From positions 930,001-994,000 of the forward strand of contig NC_018708.1 in NCBI RefSeq assembly GCF_000302535.1: a DNA stretch of 64,000 bases. Reading direction: 5' to 3'. The notes under the pieces were generated by a model. It did not search any database and was not told where the DNA came from. It worked only from the letters and a program-made list of their open reading frames with translations. Shown in pieces: positions 41,434 through 51,208 of this stretch; positions within the stretch are counted from its first letter, which is position 1, and each line of letters opens with the position of its first letter. Origin of the DNA: Acidovorax sp. KKS102. Lineage in GTDB: Bacteria > Pseudomonadota > Gammaproteobacteria > Burkholderiales > Burkholderiaceae_C. A program made the translations under genes and the position numbers.

Positions 41434-41706
41434 ATGCTGGTGCTGCCTCCCGAACTCACCCACCGCCAAGCTACCGCCTGCCTGCACATGCTCAAGCAGG
41501 GCCTGCGGGTGCACCGCGACAGCGCGGTGGTGGTGGACGCCCATGCGCTGACGGTGTTCGATACCTCGGCCCTCGCTGTGCTGCTCGAATGCCGGCGCGA
41601 AGTCTTGTCCGAGGGCAAGCAGTTTGCCGTGCAAGGCATGCCCGCTGGTCTGGCGGGCATGGCTGGGTTGTATGGGGTGGATGCGCTGCTGGTCGCCGCA
41701 CCTTGA
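41434..41706 (+). CDS. mlaB: STAS-domain protein MlaB
   Basis: About 90-residue STAS-domain protein with the family pattern VVVDAHALTVFDTSALAVLLECRREVLSEGK. MlaB binds MlaF and stabilises the transporter. The frame opens at ATG 41398, overlapping mlaC; ATG 41434 (MLVLPPELTHRQ) gives the usual STAS N-terminus and was preferred. Last gene of the mla operon. Confidence 0.88.
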   Translation: MLVLPPELTHRQATACLHMLKQGLRVHRDSAVVVDAHALTVFDTSALAVLLECRREVLSEGKQFAVQGMPAGLAGMAGLYGVDALLVAAP

Positions 41707-41841
41707 TACGAAATAATTTTCAGGGTCCCGGGTGGCTTTGCCCACCCAAGCCATGAAACTGAGGGCCCACAGCGCCCGCCAGGGGCCATTGAAGCGGCCG
41801 CCCCGCCTGCAGAGGGCTGAGGCCTTAAAATCGAAGGCTTC

Positions 41842-42780
41842 ATGCCCGCAGTCTCCTTCCAAGCCATCTCCAAGACCTTTGCCACGCCCAAAGGCCCTTT
41901 TCAGGCACTGAACCAGGTCAACCTGGACATTGAGGAGGGCGAGTTCTTCGGGCTCCTGGGCCCCAATGGTGCCGGCAAAACCACCCTGATCAGCATCCTC
42001 GCAGGCCTGGCGCGTGCCACCAGCGGCCGTGTACTGGTGCAGGGCAGCGATGTGCAGGCCCAGTACGCCGACGCCCGCCGCAAGCTGGGCATCGTGCCGC
42101 AAGAGCTGGTGTTCGACCCCTTTTTCAACGTGCGCGAGGCGCTGCGCATCCAGTCGGGCTACTTCGGCGTGAAGAACAACGACGCCTGGATCGACGAGCT
42201 GCTCGAAAACCTGGGCCTGGCCGACAAGGCCAACGCCAACATGCGCCAGCTGTCGGGCGGCATGAAGCGCCGTGTGCTGGTGGCACAAGCCCTGGTGCAC
42301 AAGCCGCCCATCATCGTTCTGGATGAACCCACGGCCGGTGTCGATGTGGAACTGCGCCAGACGCTGTGGCACTTCATCGCCCGCCTGAACAAAGAGGGGC
42401 ACACCGTGCTGCTCACCACCCACTACCTCGAAGAAGCCGAGGCCCTCTGCGGCCGCATCGCCATGCTCAAGGCGGGGCAGGTGGTGGCGCTCAACCGCAC
42501 CAGCGAGTTGCTCAAGGCCGCCTCGGGCAGCGTGCTGCAGTTCAAGACCGACACGGCCCTGCCGCCCGCACTGGCCGCCGTGGCGCGGGTCACCGGTCGC
42601 ATCGTCCAGTTGCCGGCGCACGACGCGGCAGAGATCGAAAACCACCTGGCTGCGTTGCGCGTGGCCGGGGTCGAGGTGCAGGACATGGAGATTCGCCGGC
42701 CCGATCTGGAGGATGTGTTCCTGCAGGTGATGTCCGGCACGTCGGCTTCCAACATCCCACTGGAGGGCGTTGCGCTATGA
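41842..42780 (+). CDS. ABC-2 type exporter ATP-binding protein (YadG-like)
   Basis: 312-residue ATPase with Walker A GPNGAGKTT, signature LSGGMKRRV and Walker B IIVLDEPTAGVD, plus a short C-terminal domain. Coupled to the permease that follows (ATGA overlap). Substrate unknown; homologs (YadGH) are uncharacterised. Located between the mla operon and bolA-murA, an envelope-gene context. Confidence 0.9.
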   Translation: MPAVSFQAISKTFATPKGPFQALNQVNLDIEEGEFFGLLGPNGAGKTTLISILAGLARATSGRVLVQGSDVQAQYADARRKLGIVPQELVFDPFFNVREALRIQSGYFGVKNNDAWIDELLENLGLADKANANMRQLSGGMKRRVLVAQALVHKPPIIVLDEPTAGVDVELRQTLWHFIARLNKEGHTVLLTTHYLEEAEALCGRIAMLKAGQVVALNRTSELLKAASGSVLQFKTDTALPPALAAVARVTGRIVQLPAHDAAEIENHLAALRVAGVEVQDMEIRRPDLEDVFLQVMSGTSASNIPLEGVAL

Positions 42781-43532
42781 CCGGCTGGCAGACTCTGTTC
42801 TACAAAGAGGTGCTGCGCTTCTGGAAGGTCAGCTTCCAGACCGTCGCGGCTCCCGTGCTCACTGCCGTGCTGTACCTTTTGATCTTCGGCCATGTGCTCG
42901 AAGACCATGTGAAGGTCTACGACCGCATCAGCTACACCGCCTTCCTTGTGCCGGGCCTCGTGATGATGAGCGTGCTGCAGAACGCCTTTGCCAACAGCTC
43001 GTCCAGCATCATCCAGAGCAAGATCATGGGCAGCCTGGTGTTTGTGCTGCTCACGCCGCTGTCGCACTGGGCTTGGTTCTGCGCCTACGTGGGCTCGTCC
43101 ATCGTGCGCGGGCTGGTGGTGGGCCTGGGCGTGTTCATCGTCACGCTGGCGTTTGCCCGGCCCGAGTTTGCGGCGCCGCTTTGGATTCTGGCCTTTGCCT
43201 TGCTGGGCGCGGCGCTGCTGGCCACGCTGGGGCTGATTGCGGGGCTCTGGGCCGACAAATTCGACCAGATGGCCGCGTTCCAGAACTTCATCATCGTGCC
43301 CATGACCTTCCTGTCGGGCGTGTTCTATTCGATCCAGTCGCTGCCGCCGTTCTGGCAGGCCGTGAGCCACCTCAACCCGTTCTTCTACATGATCGACGGC
43401 TTCCGCTACGGCTTCTTCGGCCAGAGCGACACCCCGCCCTGGCTCAGCCTGGGCATCGTGGGCATCGCCTGGCTGGCCGTCAGCGCGCTGGCCGTGCACC
43501 TCTTGCGCACGGGCTACAAGATTCGGAATTGA
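42777..43532 (+). CDS. ABC-2 type exporter permease (YadH-like)
   Basis: 251-residue membrane protein with six predicted helices and ABC-2 features (QNAFANSSSSIIQSKIMGSL, PLTFLSGVFYSIQSLP-like segment, LNPFFYMIDGFRYGFFG). Starts at the ATG overlapping the ATPase stop. Forms the exporter with the preceding ATPase; substrate unknown. Confidence 0.9.
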   Translation: MTGWQTLFYKEVLRFWKVSFQTVAAPVLTAVLYLLIFGHVLEDHVKVYDRISYTAFLVPGLVMMSVLQNAFANSSSSIIQSKIMGSLVFVLLTPLSHWAWFCAYVGSSIVRGLVVGLGVFIVTLAFARPEFAAPLWILAFALLGAALLATLGLIAGLWADKFDQMAAFQNFIIVPMTFLSGVFYSIQSLPPFWQAVSHLNPFFYMIDGFRYGFFGQSDTPPWLSLGIVGIAWLAVSALAVHLLRTGYKIRN

Positions 43533-43533
43533 C

Positions 43534-43776
43534 ATGACCGCTGACCAACTCAAAGACATCATCACCGCTGGCCTGGCCTGCGAACACATCACGCTCGAAG
43601 GCGACGGCCGCCACTGGTACGCGACCATTGTCTCGGCCGAGTTCGAGGGCAAGCGCGCCATCCAGCGCCACCAGCGCGTATATGCCACGCTGGGGGCGAA
43701 AATGCACACCGACGAGGTGCATGCGCTGTCGATGAAGACCTTCACACCGGCCGAATGGGCTGCCCAGGCGCAGTAG
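43534..43776 (+). CDS. BolA/IbaG family protein
   Basis: 80-residue BolA-fold protein with HITLEGDGRHWYATIVSAEFEGK and RHQRVYATLGAKMHTDEVHALSM. The invariant His for [2Fe-2S] sharing with monothiol glutaredoxins is present. Position between mla genes and murA matches IbaG/YrbA. Begins one base after the permease stop. Confidence 0.93.
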   Translation: MTADQLKDIITAGLACEHITLEGDGRHWYATIVSAEFEGKRAIQRHQRVYATLGAKMHTDEVHALSMKTFTPAEWAAQAQ

Positions 43777-43802
43777 CGCCTGCACACCCACTAGAACTCA
43801 CT

Positions 43803-43862
43803 TTTTGATAGCTGCTGGCGCATATTCCACTAGCGCAAGCGGCACTTTTGACCCTATTTTGG
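43803..43862. repeat. Dispersed palindromic repeat, copy 4
   Basis: TTTTTGATAGCTGCTGGCGC, then ACTAGCGCAAGCGGCACTTT. Near-complete copy in the bolA-murA gap, ending 10 bp before the murA start. Confidence 0.75.
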
Positions 43863-43871
43863 TGATTTGAG

Positions 43872-45146
43872 ATGGACAAACTCCTGATTCGCGGCGGACG
43901 TAGCTTGCAAGGCGATGTGCTGGTCTCCGGCGCCAAGAACGCCGCCTTGCCGGAGTTGTGCGCCGCCCTGCTCACGGCAGAGCCCGTGACGCTGCTCAAC
44001 GTGCCCCAGCTGCAGGACGTGAGCACCATGCTCAAGCTGATCCGCAACATGGGCGTGGCGGCGGAGCGGGCCGATGACGGCACGGTGCGCATCAACGCCA
44101 GCGCGCTGAGCACACCCGAGGCACCCTACGAACTGGTCAAGACCATGCGCGCTTCCGTGCTGGCGCTGGGCCCGCTGCTGGCGCGCTTTGGCGAGGCCAC
44201 GGTGTCACTGCCCGGCGGCTGCGCCATTGGCTCGCGCCCGGTGGACCAGCACATCAAGGGCCTGGCCGCCATGGGGGCCGAGATCGTGGTCGAACACGGC
44301 TACATGATCGCCAAGCTGCCCGCAGGCTGGAAGCGCCTCAAGGGTGCGCGCATCACCACCGACATGGTCACGGTGACGGGCACCGAGAACTTCCTCATGG
44401 CTGCTGCGCTGGCCGAGGGTGAAACGGTGCTGGAAAACGCCGCGCAAGAACCCGAGATTTCGGACCTGGCCGAGATGCTGATTGCGATGGGCGCAAAGAT
44501 CGAAGGCCATGGCACCAGCCGCATCCGCATCCAGGGCGTCGAAAAACTGCACGGCTGCACCCACCGCGTGGTGGCCGACCGCATTGAAGCGGGTACCTTT
44601 TTGTGCGCCGTGGCCGCCACGGGCGGTGATGTGGTGTTGCGCCATGGTCGTGCCGACCACCTCGACGCCGTCATCGAAAAGCTGCGCGAGGCCGGTGCCA
44701 CCGTGCAGGCCGTGGACGGCGGCATCCGCGTGCAAAGCGCGGGCGGCGCCACGCTCAAGGCCCAGGGCTTTCGCACCACCGAATACCCCGGTTTCCCCAC
44801 CGACATGCAGGCCCAGTTCATGGCGCTCAACTGCATCGCCCAGGGTACGGCCACGGTGACCGAGACGATTTTTGAAAACCGCTTCATGCACGTCAACGAG
44901 CTGGTTCGGCTGGGCGCCAAAATCCAGGTGGATGGCAAGGTGGCAGTGATTGAGGGCGTGCCCCGCCTGTCCGGCGCCACCGTGATGGCCACTGACCTGC
45001 GTGCGTCCGCCAGCCTCGTCATCGCAGGCCTCGTGGCCGAAGGCGAAACCGTGGTGGACCGCATCTACCACCTGGACCGTGGCTACGACTGCATGGAAGC
45101 CAAACTGCGCGGCATCGGCGCTGACATCGAACGAGTAAAAGCATGA
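43872..45146 (+). CDS. murA: UDP-N-acetylglucosamine 1-carboxyvinyltransferase
   Basis: 424-residue first committed enzyme of peptidoglycan synthesis, adding enolpyruvate from PEP to UDP-GlcNAc. Begins [29 protein letters not shown] and has the fosfomycin-reactive cysteine in [15 protein letters not shown]. Its end overlaps the hisG start (ATGA), so murA and hisG share a transcript. Confidence 0.97.
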   Translation: MDKLLIRGGRSLQGDVLVSGAKNAALPELCAALLTAEPVTLLNVPQLQDVSTMLKLIRNMGVAAERADDGTVRINASALSTPEAPYELVKTMRASVLALGPLLARFGEATVSLPGGCAIGSRPVDQHIKGLAAMGAEIVVEHGYMIAKLPAGWKRLKGARITTDMVTVTGTENFLMAAALAEGETVLENAAQEPEISDLAEMLIAMGAKIEGHGTSRIRIQGVEKLHGCTHRVVADRIEAGTFLCAVAATGGDVVLRHGRADHLDAVIEKLREAGATVQAVDGGIRVQSAGGATLKAQGFRTTEYPGFPTDMQAQFMALNCIAQGTATVTETIFENRFMHVNELVRLGAKIQVDGKVAVIEGVPRLSGATVMATDLRASASLVIAGLVAEGETVVDRIYHLDRGYDCMEAKLRGIGADIERVKA

Positions 45147-45802
45147 GCAGCAACATGATCACCCTGGCGCTTTCCAAGGGCCGCATCTTTGACGAAACCC
45201 TGCCGCTGCTGGCGGCCGCAGGCATCGAGGTGCTCGAAGACCCCGAAAAATCGCGCAAGCTCATCCTGCCCACCAACCAGCCCAACGTGCGCGTGGTGCT
45301 GGTGCGCGCCACCGACGTGCCCACTTATGTGGAATACGGCGGTGCCGACATCGGCGTGACCGGCAAGGACACCCTGATCGAGCATGGCGGCCAGGGCCTG
45401 TACCAGCCGCTGGACCTGCGCATTGCCAAGTGCCGCGTCAGCGTGGCCGTGCGCAACGACTTCGACTACGCCCAGGCCGTCAAGCAGGGCTCGCGCCTCA
45501 AGGTCGCCACCAAGTACACCGGCATTGCGCGCGACTTCTTTGCGAGCAAGGGCGTGCACGTGGACATGGTCAAGCTCTACGGCAGCATGGAGCTGGCGCC
45601 GCTCACCGGCCTGGCCGACGCCATCGTGGACCTGGTCTCCACCGGCAACACGCTCAAGGCCAACAACCTCATCGAAGTGGAGCGCATCATGGACATCAGC
45701 TCCTACCTGGTCGTGAACCAGGCCGCGCTCAAGCTCAAGCAGGCGCCGCTGCGCCGCATCATCGATGCGTTTGCCTCGGCCATACCGGCTGACAAAAACT
45801 GA
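45143..45802 (+). CDS. hisG: ATP phosphoribosyltransferase, short form
   Basis: 219-residue catalytic subunit of the first histidine-synthesis step. Begins with [28 protein letters not shown] and [13 protein letters not shown] are the family PRPP and active-site blocks. The C-terminal regulatory domain is missing, so it is the short form that needs HisZ, which is not in this window. Overlaps murA by four bases. Confidence 0.96.
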   Translation: MSSNMITLALSKGRIFDETLPLLAAAGIEVLEDPEKSRKLILPTNQPNVRVVLVRATDVPTYVEYGGADIGVTGKDTLIEHGGQGLYQPLDLRIAKCRVSVAVRNDFDYAQAVKQGSRLKVATKYTGIARDFFASKGVHVDMVKLYGSMELAPLTGLADAIVDLVSTGNTLKANNLIEVERIMDISSYLVVNQAALKLKQAPLRRIIDAFASAIPADKN

Positions 45803-45822
45803 TTCACCCTACGACTGACACT

Positions 45823-47190
45823 ATGACTTTGGTAGCTGCTCCCGCCCGTCTGTCCACCACTGCGGCCACTTTCGAGGCTGATTTCGCAGCCCGTCTGCAC
45901 TGGTCTGCCGACACCGACGCGGCCATCGAGCAGCGCGTGGCTGACATCCTGGCCGACGTGCAAAAGCGCGGCGACGCGGCGGTGCTGGAGTACACCGCCC
46001 GCTTCGACGGCCTCTCTGCGCCCGACATGGCCGCGCTGGAGCTGACCCAGGCCGACTTCAAGGCCGCGTTCGACGCCATCCCGCAAGCTCAGAGCGACGC
46101 CCTGCAGGCTGCAGCGAAGCGCGTGCGCAGCTACCACGAAGCGCAGAAAAAGGCCTCGGGCGAGAGCTGGAGTTACCGCGACGAAGACGGCACCCTGCTG
46201 GGCCAGAAGGTCACGCCACTGGACCGCGTGGGCATCTACGTGCCCGGCGGCAAGGCCGCGTATCCGTCCAGCCTATTGATGAATGCCATCCCGGCCCACG
46301 TGGCGGGCGTGCAGGAAATCATCATGGTCGTCCCTACGCCCGTGCGGGGCAGCGTGGCGACCGGCGGAACAGGCGAGGGCACGTCAACGAAGGGCGAGCG
46401 CAACGAGCTGGTGCTGGCAGCCGCCTACGTGGCGGGCGTCACGCGCGCCTTCACCATCGGCGGCGCCCAGGCTGTGGCTGCGCTGGCGTATGGAACTGAG
46501 ACCGTGCCCAAGGTGGACAAGATCACCGGCCCCGGCAACGCCTACGTGGCCAGCGCCAAGAAGCGCGTGTTCGGCACCGTGGGCATCGACATGATTGCAG
46601 GCCCGAGCGAAATCCTGGTGCTGGCCGATGGCACCACGCCGCCCGACTGGGTGGCGATGGATCTCTTCAGCCAGGCCGAGCACGATGAGCTGGCGCAGGC
46701 CATCCTGCTGTGCCCTGACGCCGCCTACCTCGACGCCGTGCAGCGCGAGATCGACCGCCTGTTGCCTACCATGCCGCGCGCCGAGATCATCGCCAAGAGC
46801 CTCACCGGCCGGGGCGCACTGATCCTCACCAAGGACATGGAAGAAGCCTGCGCGATCAGCAACCGCATCGCACCGGAACACCTGGAAGTGAGCAGCACCG
46901 ACCCACACCGCTGGGAGCCGTTGCTGCGCCACGCGGGCGCGATCTTCCTGGGGGCCTACACCTCCGAGAGCCTGGGCGACTACTGCGCAGGCCCCAACCA
47001 CGTGCTGCCCACCAGCGGCACGGCGCGCTTCTCGTCGCCGCTGGGCGTGTACGACTTCCAGAAACGCAGCAGCCTCATCGAGGTGAGCGAGGCCGGTGCC
47101 CAGGTGCTGGGCACCATCGCCGCCGAGCTGGCCTACGGCGAGGGCCTGCAGGCCCACGCGCAGGCTGCCGAGATGCGGTTGAAGTCATAG
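45823..47190 (+). CDS. hisD: Histidinol dehydrogenase
   Basis: 455-residue zinc enzyme that makes histidine from histidinol by two NAD-dependent oxidations. [50 protein letters not shown] and the zinc/catalytic region [13 protein letters not shown] and [10 protein letters not shown] are all present. A terminator and a non-his cassette follow at the point where hisC normally comes. Confidence 0.97.
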   Translation: MTLVAAPARLSTTAATFEADFAARLHWSADTDAAIEQRVADILADVQKRGDAAVLEYTARFDGLSAPDMAALELTQADFKAAFDAIPQAQSDALQAAAKRVRSYHEAQKKASGESWSYRDEDGTLLGQKVTPLDRVGIYVPGGKAAYPSSLLMNAIPAHVAGVQEIIMVVPTPVRGSVATGGTGEGTSTKGERNELVLAAAYVAGVTRAFTIGGAQAVAALAYGTETVPKVDKITGPGNAYVASAKKRVFGTVGIDMIAGPSEILVLADGTTPPDWVAMDLFSQAEHDELAQAILLCPDAAYLDAVQREIDRLLPTMPRAEIIAKSLTGRGALILTKDMEEACAISNRIAPEHLEVSSTDPHRWEPLLRHAGAIFLGAYTSESLGDYCAGPNHVLPTSGTARFSSPLGVYDFQKRSSLIEVSEAGAQVLGTIAAELAYGEGLQAHAQAAEMRLKS

Positions 47191-47240
47191 GGCGCGCGTA
47201 AGCGCTTCCTATCCGTCGGCTACGCTGCAGCGCATACCAG

Positions 47241-47273
47241 AGCCGCCCTGTTTCGCGACGGGGCGGCTTTTTG
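47241..47273 (+). terminator. Rho-independent terminator between hisD and the inserted cassette
   Basis: AGCCGCCC (47241-47248) pairs with GGGCGGCT (47261-47268), loop 12 bases, followed by T5. It would stop murA-hisG-hisD transcripts before hisC. Confidence 0.82.
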
Positions 47274-47333
47274 ATTCGCAACGCAAGTCAACGCGGCAGG
47301 ATACGGCCCTACCCCTATCGCCGAAAGACGCAG

Positions 47334-48608
47334 ATGATCGAAGACAGCGTGGAACCCTGGTTGGGCCAGTTGGAGGGCACGGGCGAACTGTCCGTGGACC
47401 GATGGGAGGGCGTCCCCCCGGCGCAGGTGTCGTTCACTTTGGATGCGCGGACGCTGCGCGTGGAGGCAGAGCTACCTACGGCCCACGCGATGCACGCGCG
47501 ATGGCTGAACGCGCGGGAAGTGCCGTTCGCGCTGCGCGCATGCACGCTGCGGGGGTGTGCGTCCGAGCAGTCAGCGCCCATCGAATTCCGACTGGATGAG
47601 CTTGTGTTGTGGGATATGACGCCGGAATGGACGAAAGATGAGGACTTTTTAAACGATACCAGGTTTGCACGCATCGTCCTGATTCCATCGGAACACCGCG
47701 TAGTGTTGAATGGCTCCACCGCGATCAACCCGCGCATGCCGTATCAGGTGGTGTACCAGGACAGCGGTGCCTTCCACGTGGTCATGCCGCCGTTGCATGC
47801 TGATGGCTTGGCGGACGGCATCCACGTGGCGCAAGACAGAGCCGGGAAGATGGTGCGGTTCAACAGCGTTGGCAACTTCTTCGTCCAGGAAAGGCGCCTG
47901 CATGCCGCGTGGAGTCTGTTGCAAGGCGGGGTGATGGACAGGGTTCTAGAGATCGAAGGCAACACGCTGCGCTTGTATGGCGGCGCGGCTGAACCCTGCA
48001 GAGCGCACTTCCCGATGGCGCGGGGCGGTGATGTGCTGGTAAAGAGCGTGTTCCTTGGGTTCATGAGCGTCAGTGCGCAGGATTTTGCAAAGTGGTACGA
48101 GCCCTTGAAGATGTACTTGGCGGGCAAAGCGTTGCCGACATACATCGAAGTCAGCTTCCTGATGACCATGTCGTGCATTGAGGCGTTGGACGGAGTACGC
48201 CAGATCGACGAGAAAACCACCGCCGCATTGCTCGCGGTGCACGAGGGCTTCGCGAAATTTTGCAACTGCATGCGCAACAAGCTCTTTCATGGAGCGGGTG
48301 GTTTTCAGCAGGCGTACACGCTGGTGATTGCAGACGACTTTCAAGGGCAGAGCGCGGTCGCGGCGGAGTGCTTGAACTCTGCGGGTGAATTCGATGGAAT
48401 CCGTTTCATGTCCCGGCTGTGGGAGCGCATGGATGCGTTCTGGGGCGCATGCGTGAACGTTCCGCCCGATGTGATCAATGAGCGTCGTGCGGCCCGAGTG
48501 CCGTTGGGGCCGGGAGTCAACCTCCAGGCGCTGTCGCAAGCAGCTGAGGAGGTGCGACAAGACATAGAGCAAAAAAAGCGGCGAAGGATCGAATCCAAGC
48601 AGATTTAG
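47334..48608 (+). CDS. Unrecognised protein with a HEPN-like R-x4-H motif, inserted in the his locus
   Basis: 424 residues. I recognise no named family. The N-terminal half (about 1-250) looks beta-rich. A helical part (about 270-345) contains FLMTMSCIEALDG, then FCNCMRNKLFHGAG with Arg314 and His319 in the R-x4-H spacing of HEPN ribonucleases. The C-terminus (about 390-424) is charged and probably a coiled coil (EEVRQDIEQKKRRR). Base composition is lower in GC than hisD or hisC, suggesting acquisition. It follows a terminator and precedes an RHH/PIN pair. A defence or toxin role is possible but unproven. ATG 47334 follows GAAAGACGCAG; a TTG at 47271 is less likely. Confidence 0.6.
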   Translation: MIEDSVEPWLGQLEGTGELSVDRWEGVPPAQVSFTLDARTLRVEAELPTAHAMHARWLNAREVPFALRACTLRGCASEQSAPIEFRLDELVLWDMTPEWTKDEDFLNDTRFARIVLIPSEHRVVLNGSTAINPRMPYQVVYQDSGAFHVVMPPLHADGLADGIHVAQDRAGKMVRFNSVGNFFVQERRLHAAWSLLQGGVMDRVLEIEGNTLRLYGGAAEPCRAHFPMARGGDVLVKSVFLGFMSVSAQDFAKWYEPLKMYLAGKALPTYIEVSFLMTMSCIEALDGVRQIDEKTTAALLAVHEGFAKFCNCMRNKLFHGAGGFQQAYTLVIADDFQGQSAVAAECLNSAGEFDGIRFMSRLWERMDAFWGACVNVPPDVINERRAARVPLGPGVNLQALSQAAEEVRQDIEQKKRRRIESKQI

Positions 48609-48610
48609 GC

Positions 48611-48712
48611 AATGAGAGAGGGCCAATCGTAAGTGCTGGAAAAAATGCTCAGTTGACGGAAGCGATTCGTGCTCAAGGTGATGCGATAGCCAAATTCAAA
48701 CAAAAATTGTAG
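48611..48712 (+). pseudogene. Possible coding remnant before the toxin-antitoxin operator
   Basis: A short open stretch ends AQLTEAIRAQGDAIAKFKQKL and then TAG. It is amphipathic and reminiscent of a WHEP-like helix or a C-terminal protein end, but has no start or ribosome site. Possibly a scar of a lost gene. Confidence 0.2.
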
Positions 48713-48720
48713 GAAAAATG

Positions 48721-48755
48721 CACGAACTTCGTGTTGCACGAACTTCGTGTAATAT
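48721..48755 (+). promoter_or_regulatory. Tandem palindromic operator and promoter of the RHH/PIN module
   Basis: The perfect 13-bp palindrome CACGAACTTCGTG occurs twice (48721-48733 and 48737-48749), 16 bp apart, directly before a -10-like TAATAT (48750-48755). The antitoxin ATG follows at 48764. This is the expected layout for autorepression by a ribbon-helix-helix antitoxin. Confidence 0.8.
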
Positions 48756-48763
48756 TTTGCCCT

Positions 48764-48988
48764 ATGAAGAACATCACCGTGACCATGGACGACACCGTTG
48801 CCGAATGGGTGCGCGTGGAAGCCGCCAAGCGCGGCAGCAGCGTGTCCCGCCTGCTCGGTGAATGGCTGGCCGAAAAGATGCGCCAGGAAGACGCCTATGC
48901 CCAGGCCATGCGCGAGGCACTGGGGTTTGAATCCTGGGGCGCGTCTAGCGGACCGTACGTGCCCCGCGAGACCCTGTTTCTGCGCTGA
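48764..48988 (+). CDS. Ribbon-helix-helix antitoxin-like protein
   Basis: 74 residues. The N-terminal MKNITVTMDDTVAEWVRVEA reads as beta strand plus helix of a CopG/RHH DNA-binding domain, followed by KRGSSVSRLLGEWLAEKM. The C-terminal part (about 45-74) would bind and neutralise the toxin. A PIN-domain gene follows 14 bp later. The start was placed at ATG 48764, downstream of the tandem operator. An antitoxin role is inferred from domain and context. Confidence 0.82.
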   Translation: MKNITVTMDDTVAEWVRVEAAKRGSSVSRLLGEWLAEKMRQEDAYAQAMREALGFESWGASSGPYVPRETLFLR

Positions 48989-49002
48989 ACGGGGCAAATC
49001 AC

Positions 49003-49455
49003 ATGGCCACCGTCCCCATCTTTGTCGATACCGAAATCCTGCTCGCCAGCGTGGACGACCGCGATGCCGAGCGCCAGGCGCGGGCGCGTGAATGGATCAG
49101 CTTTTGCTGGCAGACGCGCAGCGGCCGCATCAGCTCGCAGGTGCTCAACGAGCTGTACAACCAGGCCATCCAGCGTTTTGACGGTCCCCACGTGCTGCAG
49201 CAGGTGCGCGCCCAGGTGCGCCGCCTGCGCGTGTGGCTGCCGCCGCACCTGGACTCCTACACCGTGGACGGCGCCTGGGACCTGCAGGACCGCTACCGCC
49301 TGGGCTACTGGGATGCGCTCATCCTCTCATCCGCCCACCAGCAGGGCTGCCGCTACCTGCTGACCGAGGCGCTGCCGCACGACCAGCCGATGGACGCCGT
49401 GCGCCCCATCAACCCTTACCTTGTCACCCCCAACGAACTGGACACCACCGAATGA
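49003..49455 (+). CDS. PIN-domain toxin (VapC-like ribonuclease)
   Basis: 150-residue PIN-domain protein with the acidic residues expected for Mg-dependent RNase activity: FVDTEILLASVDD (Asp9), SQVLNELYNQ, GYWDALILSSA and LLTEAL. VapC-type toxins cleave tRNA or rRNA. It is paired with an RHH antitoxin upstream. Its stop overlaps the hisC start (ATGA), which couples translation of a toxin to a histidine enzyme. Confidence 0.85.
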   Translation: MATVPIFVDTEILLASVDDRDAERQARAREWISFCWQTRSGRISSQVLNELYNQAIQRFDGPHVLQQVRAQVRRLRVWLPPHLDSYTVDGAWDLQDRYRLGYWDALILSSAHQQGCRYLLTEALPHDQPMDAVRPINPYLVTPNELDTTE

Positions 49456-50573
49456 CTACTCCCGCGTCGTCCCCCCTCCAGGCCCTGGCCCGCATCCGCC
49501 CCGACGTGCGCGCCATGCACTCTTATGTCGTGCAGCCCTCCACCGGCATGCTCAAGATGGACGCGATGGAGAACCCCTTCCGCCTGCCCGCGCACCTGCA
49601 GGCCGCGCTGGGCCAGCGCCTGGGCGCGGTGGCACTCAACCGCTACCCCGGCGACCGCATTGCTGACCTGAAGGTGGCCCTGGCACAGTACGCGGGCATG
49701 CCCGAGGGCTACGGCATCGTGCTGGGCAACGGCTCGGACGAACTCATCACCCTGCTGGCGCTGGCCTGCGCACAGCCAGGCACGGGCCAGCGCGCCACCA
49801 TGCTGGCGCCCATGCCCGGTTTTGTGATGTACCCGCTGTCCGCGCAGCTGCAGGGGCTGGACTTTGTCGGCGTGCCGCTCACGCCTGATTTCGAGCTGGA
49901 CGAGCCCGCCATGCTGGCCGCCATTGCGCAGCACCGGCCCGCCATCACCTACATCGCCTACCCCAACAACCCCACGGCCACGCTGTGGGACGAGGGCGCG
50001 GTGCAGCGCATCATCGACGCTGCGGGCGCGCAGGGCGGCATCGTCGTCATGGACGAGGCCTACCAGCCCTTTGCCAGCCGCACCTGGATCGACCGCATGC
50101 GCGCCGACCCCGCGCGCAATGCGCACGTGCTGCTCATGCGCACGCTCAGCAAGTTTGGCCTCGCGGGCGTGCGCCTGGGCTACCTCATCGGACCCTCGGC
50201 GTTCGTGAGCGAGATCGACAAGGTGCGCCCGCCCTACAACGTGAGCGTGCTCAACTGCGAAGCGGCCCTGTTTGCACTGGAACATGCCGAGGTTTTCGCC
50301 GCCCAGGCCGCTGAAATCCGTGCCGAGCGCACCACACTCATCGCCGCGCTGCGCCAGATGCCCGGGGTCGAAAAGTGCTGGGACAGCGAGGCGAACATGG
50401 TCCTCCTGCGTGTGGCGGATTCCGCCAAGGCCTACGAGGGCATGAAAAACCGCAAGGTGCTGGTCAAGAACGTTTCTACAATGCACCCATTGCTGGCCAA
50501 CTGCCTGCGCCTGACGGTAGGAAATGCCGAAGACAACGCGCAGATGCTGGCCGCACTCCAAGCCTCCCTATGA
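49452..50573 (+). CDS. hisC: Histidinol-phosphate aminotransferase
   Basis: 373-residue PLP enzyme converting imidazole-acetol phosphate to histidinol phosphate. Conserved blocks: [43 protein letters not shown] and the PLP lysine in [15 protein letters not shown]. Starts inside the toxin stop and overlaps hisB by four bases, beginning the second his transcript hisCBHAFIE. Confidence 0.96.
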   Translation: MTTPASSPLQALARIRPDVRAMHSYVVQPSTGMLKMDAMENPFRLPAHLQAALGQRLGAVALNRYPGDRIADLKVALAQYAGMPEGYGIVLGNGSDELITLLALACAQPGTGQRATMLAPMPGFVMYPLSAQLQGLDFVGVPLTPDFELDEPAMLAAIAQHRPAITYIAYPNNPTATLWDEGAVQRIIDAAGAQGGIVVMDEAYQPFASRTWIDRMRADPARNAHVLLMRTLSKFGLAGVRLGYLIGPSAFVSEIDKVRPPYNVSVLNCEAALFALEHAEVFAAQAAEIRAERTTLIAALRQMPGVEKCWDSEANMVLLRVADSAKAYEGMKNRKVLVKNVSTMHPLLANCLRLTVGNAEDNAQMLAALQASL

Positions 50574-51208
50574 CTTCCTCCGCACTCGTACCCTCCGCCC
50601 CATCGGCCGACCCGATGGCCGACCGCATCGCCGAGGTCAGCCGCAACACCGCCGAGACGCGCATCAGCGTGCGCATCAACCTCGACGGCACCGGCCAGGC
50701 CAAGCTGCACACCGGCATCGGCTTCTTCGACCACATGCTCGACCAGATCGCCCGCCACGGGCTGATTGACCTCGACATCGACTGCGAAGGCGACCTGCAC
50801 ATCGACGGCCACCACACGGTGGAAGACGTGGGCATCACCCTGGGCCAGGCCTTTGCGCGTGCCGTGGGCGACAAGAAGGGCATCCGCCGCTACGGCCATG
50901 CCTACGTGCCGCTGGATGAAGCGCTGTCGCGCGTGGTGGTCGATTTTTCGGGCCGCCCCGGGCTGCACATGGACGTGAAGTTCACGGCCGGGAGCATCGG
51001 CCAGCTCGACACGCAACTGGTGTTCGAATTCTTCCAGGGCTTTGTGAACCACGCTGGCGTGACGCTGCACATCGACAACCTCAAGGGCGTCAACGCACAC
51101 CACCAGTGCGAGACCATCTTCAAGGCGTTTGGGCGCACGCTGCGTGCGGCGCTGGAGCGCGATCCACGCTCGGCCGGTGTCATCCCCTCCACCAAGGGCT
51201 CTCTGTGA
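50570..51208 (+). CDS. hisB: Imidazoleglycerol-phosphate dehydratase
   Basis: 212-residue monofunctional dehydratase with the duplicated metal motifs [25 protein letters not shown] and [21 protein letters not shown]. No phosphatase domain, unlike E. coli HisB. Overlaps hisC by four bases. A palindromic repeat fills the gap to hisH. Confidence 0.96.
   Translation: MTSSALVPSAPSADPMADRIAEVSRNTAETRISVRINLDGTGQAKLHTGIGFFDHMLDQIARHGLIDLDIDCEGDLHIDGHHTVEDVGITLGQAFARAVGDKKGIRRYGHAYVPLDEALSRVVVDFSGRPGLHMDVKFTAGSIGQLDTQLVFEFFQGFVNHAGVTLHIDNLKGVNAHHQCETIFKAFGRTLRAALERDPRSAGVIPSTKGSL

Noticed and set aside
48721-48749. Two tandem identical units as the start of a CRISPR array
   Set aside because: Only two 13-bp palindromes with a 3-bp spacer, directly upstream of an RHH gene; operator sites explain them better and no cas genes are present.
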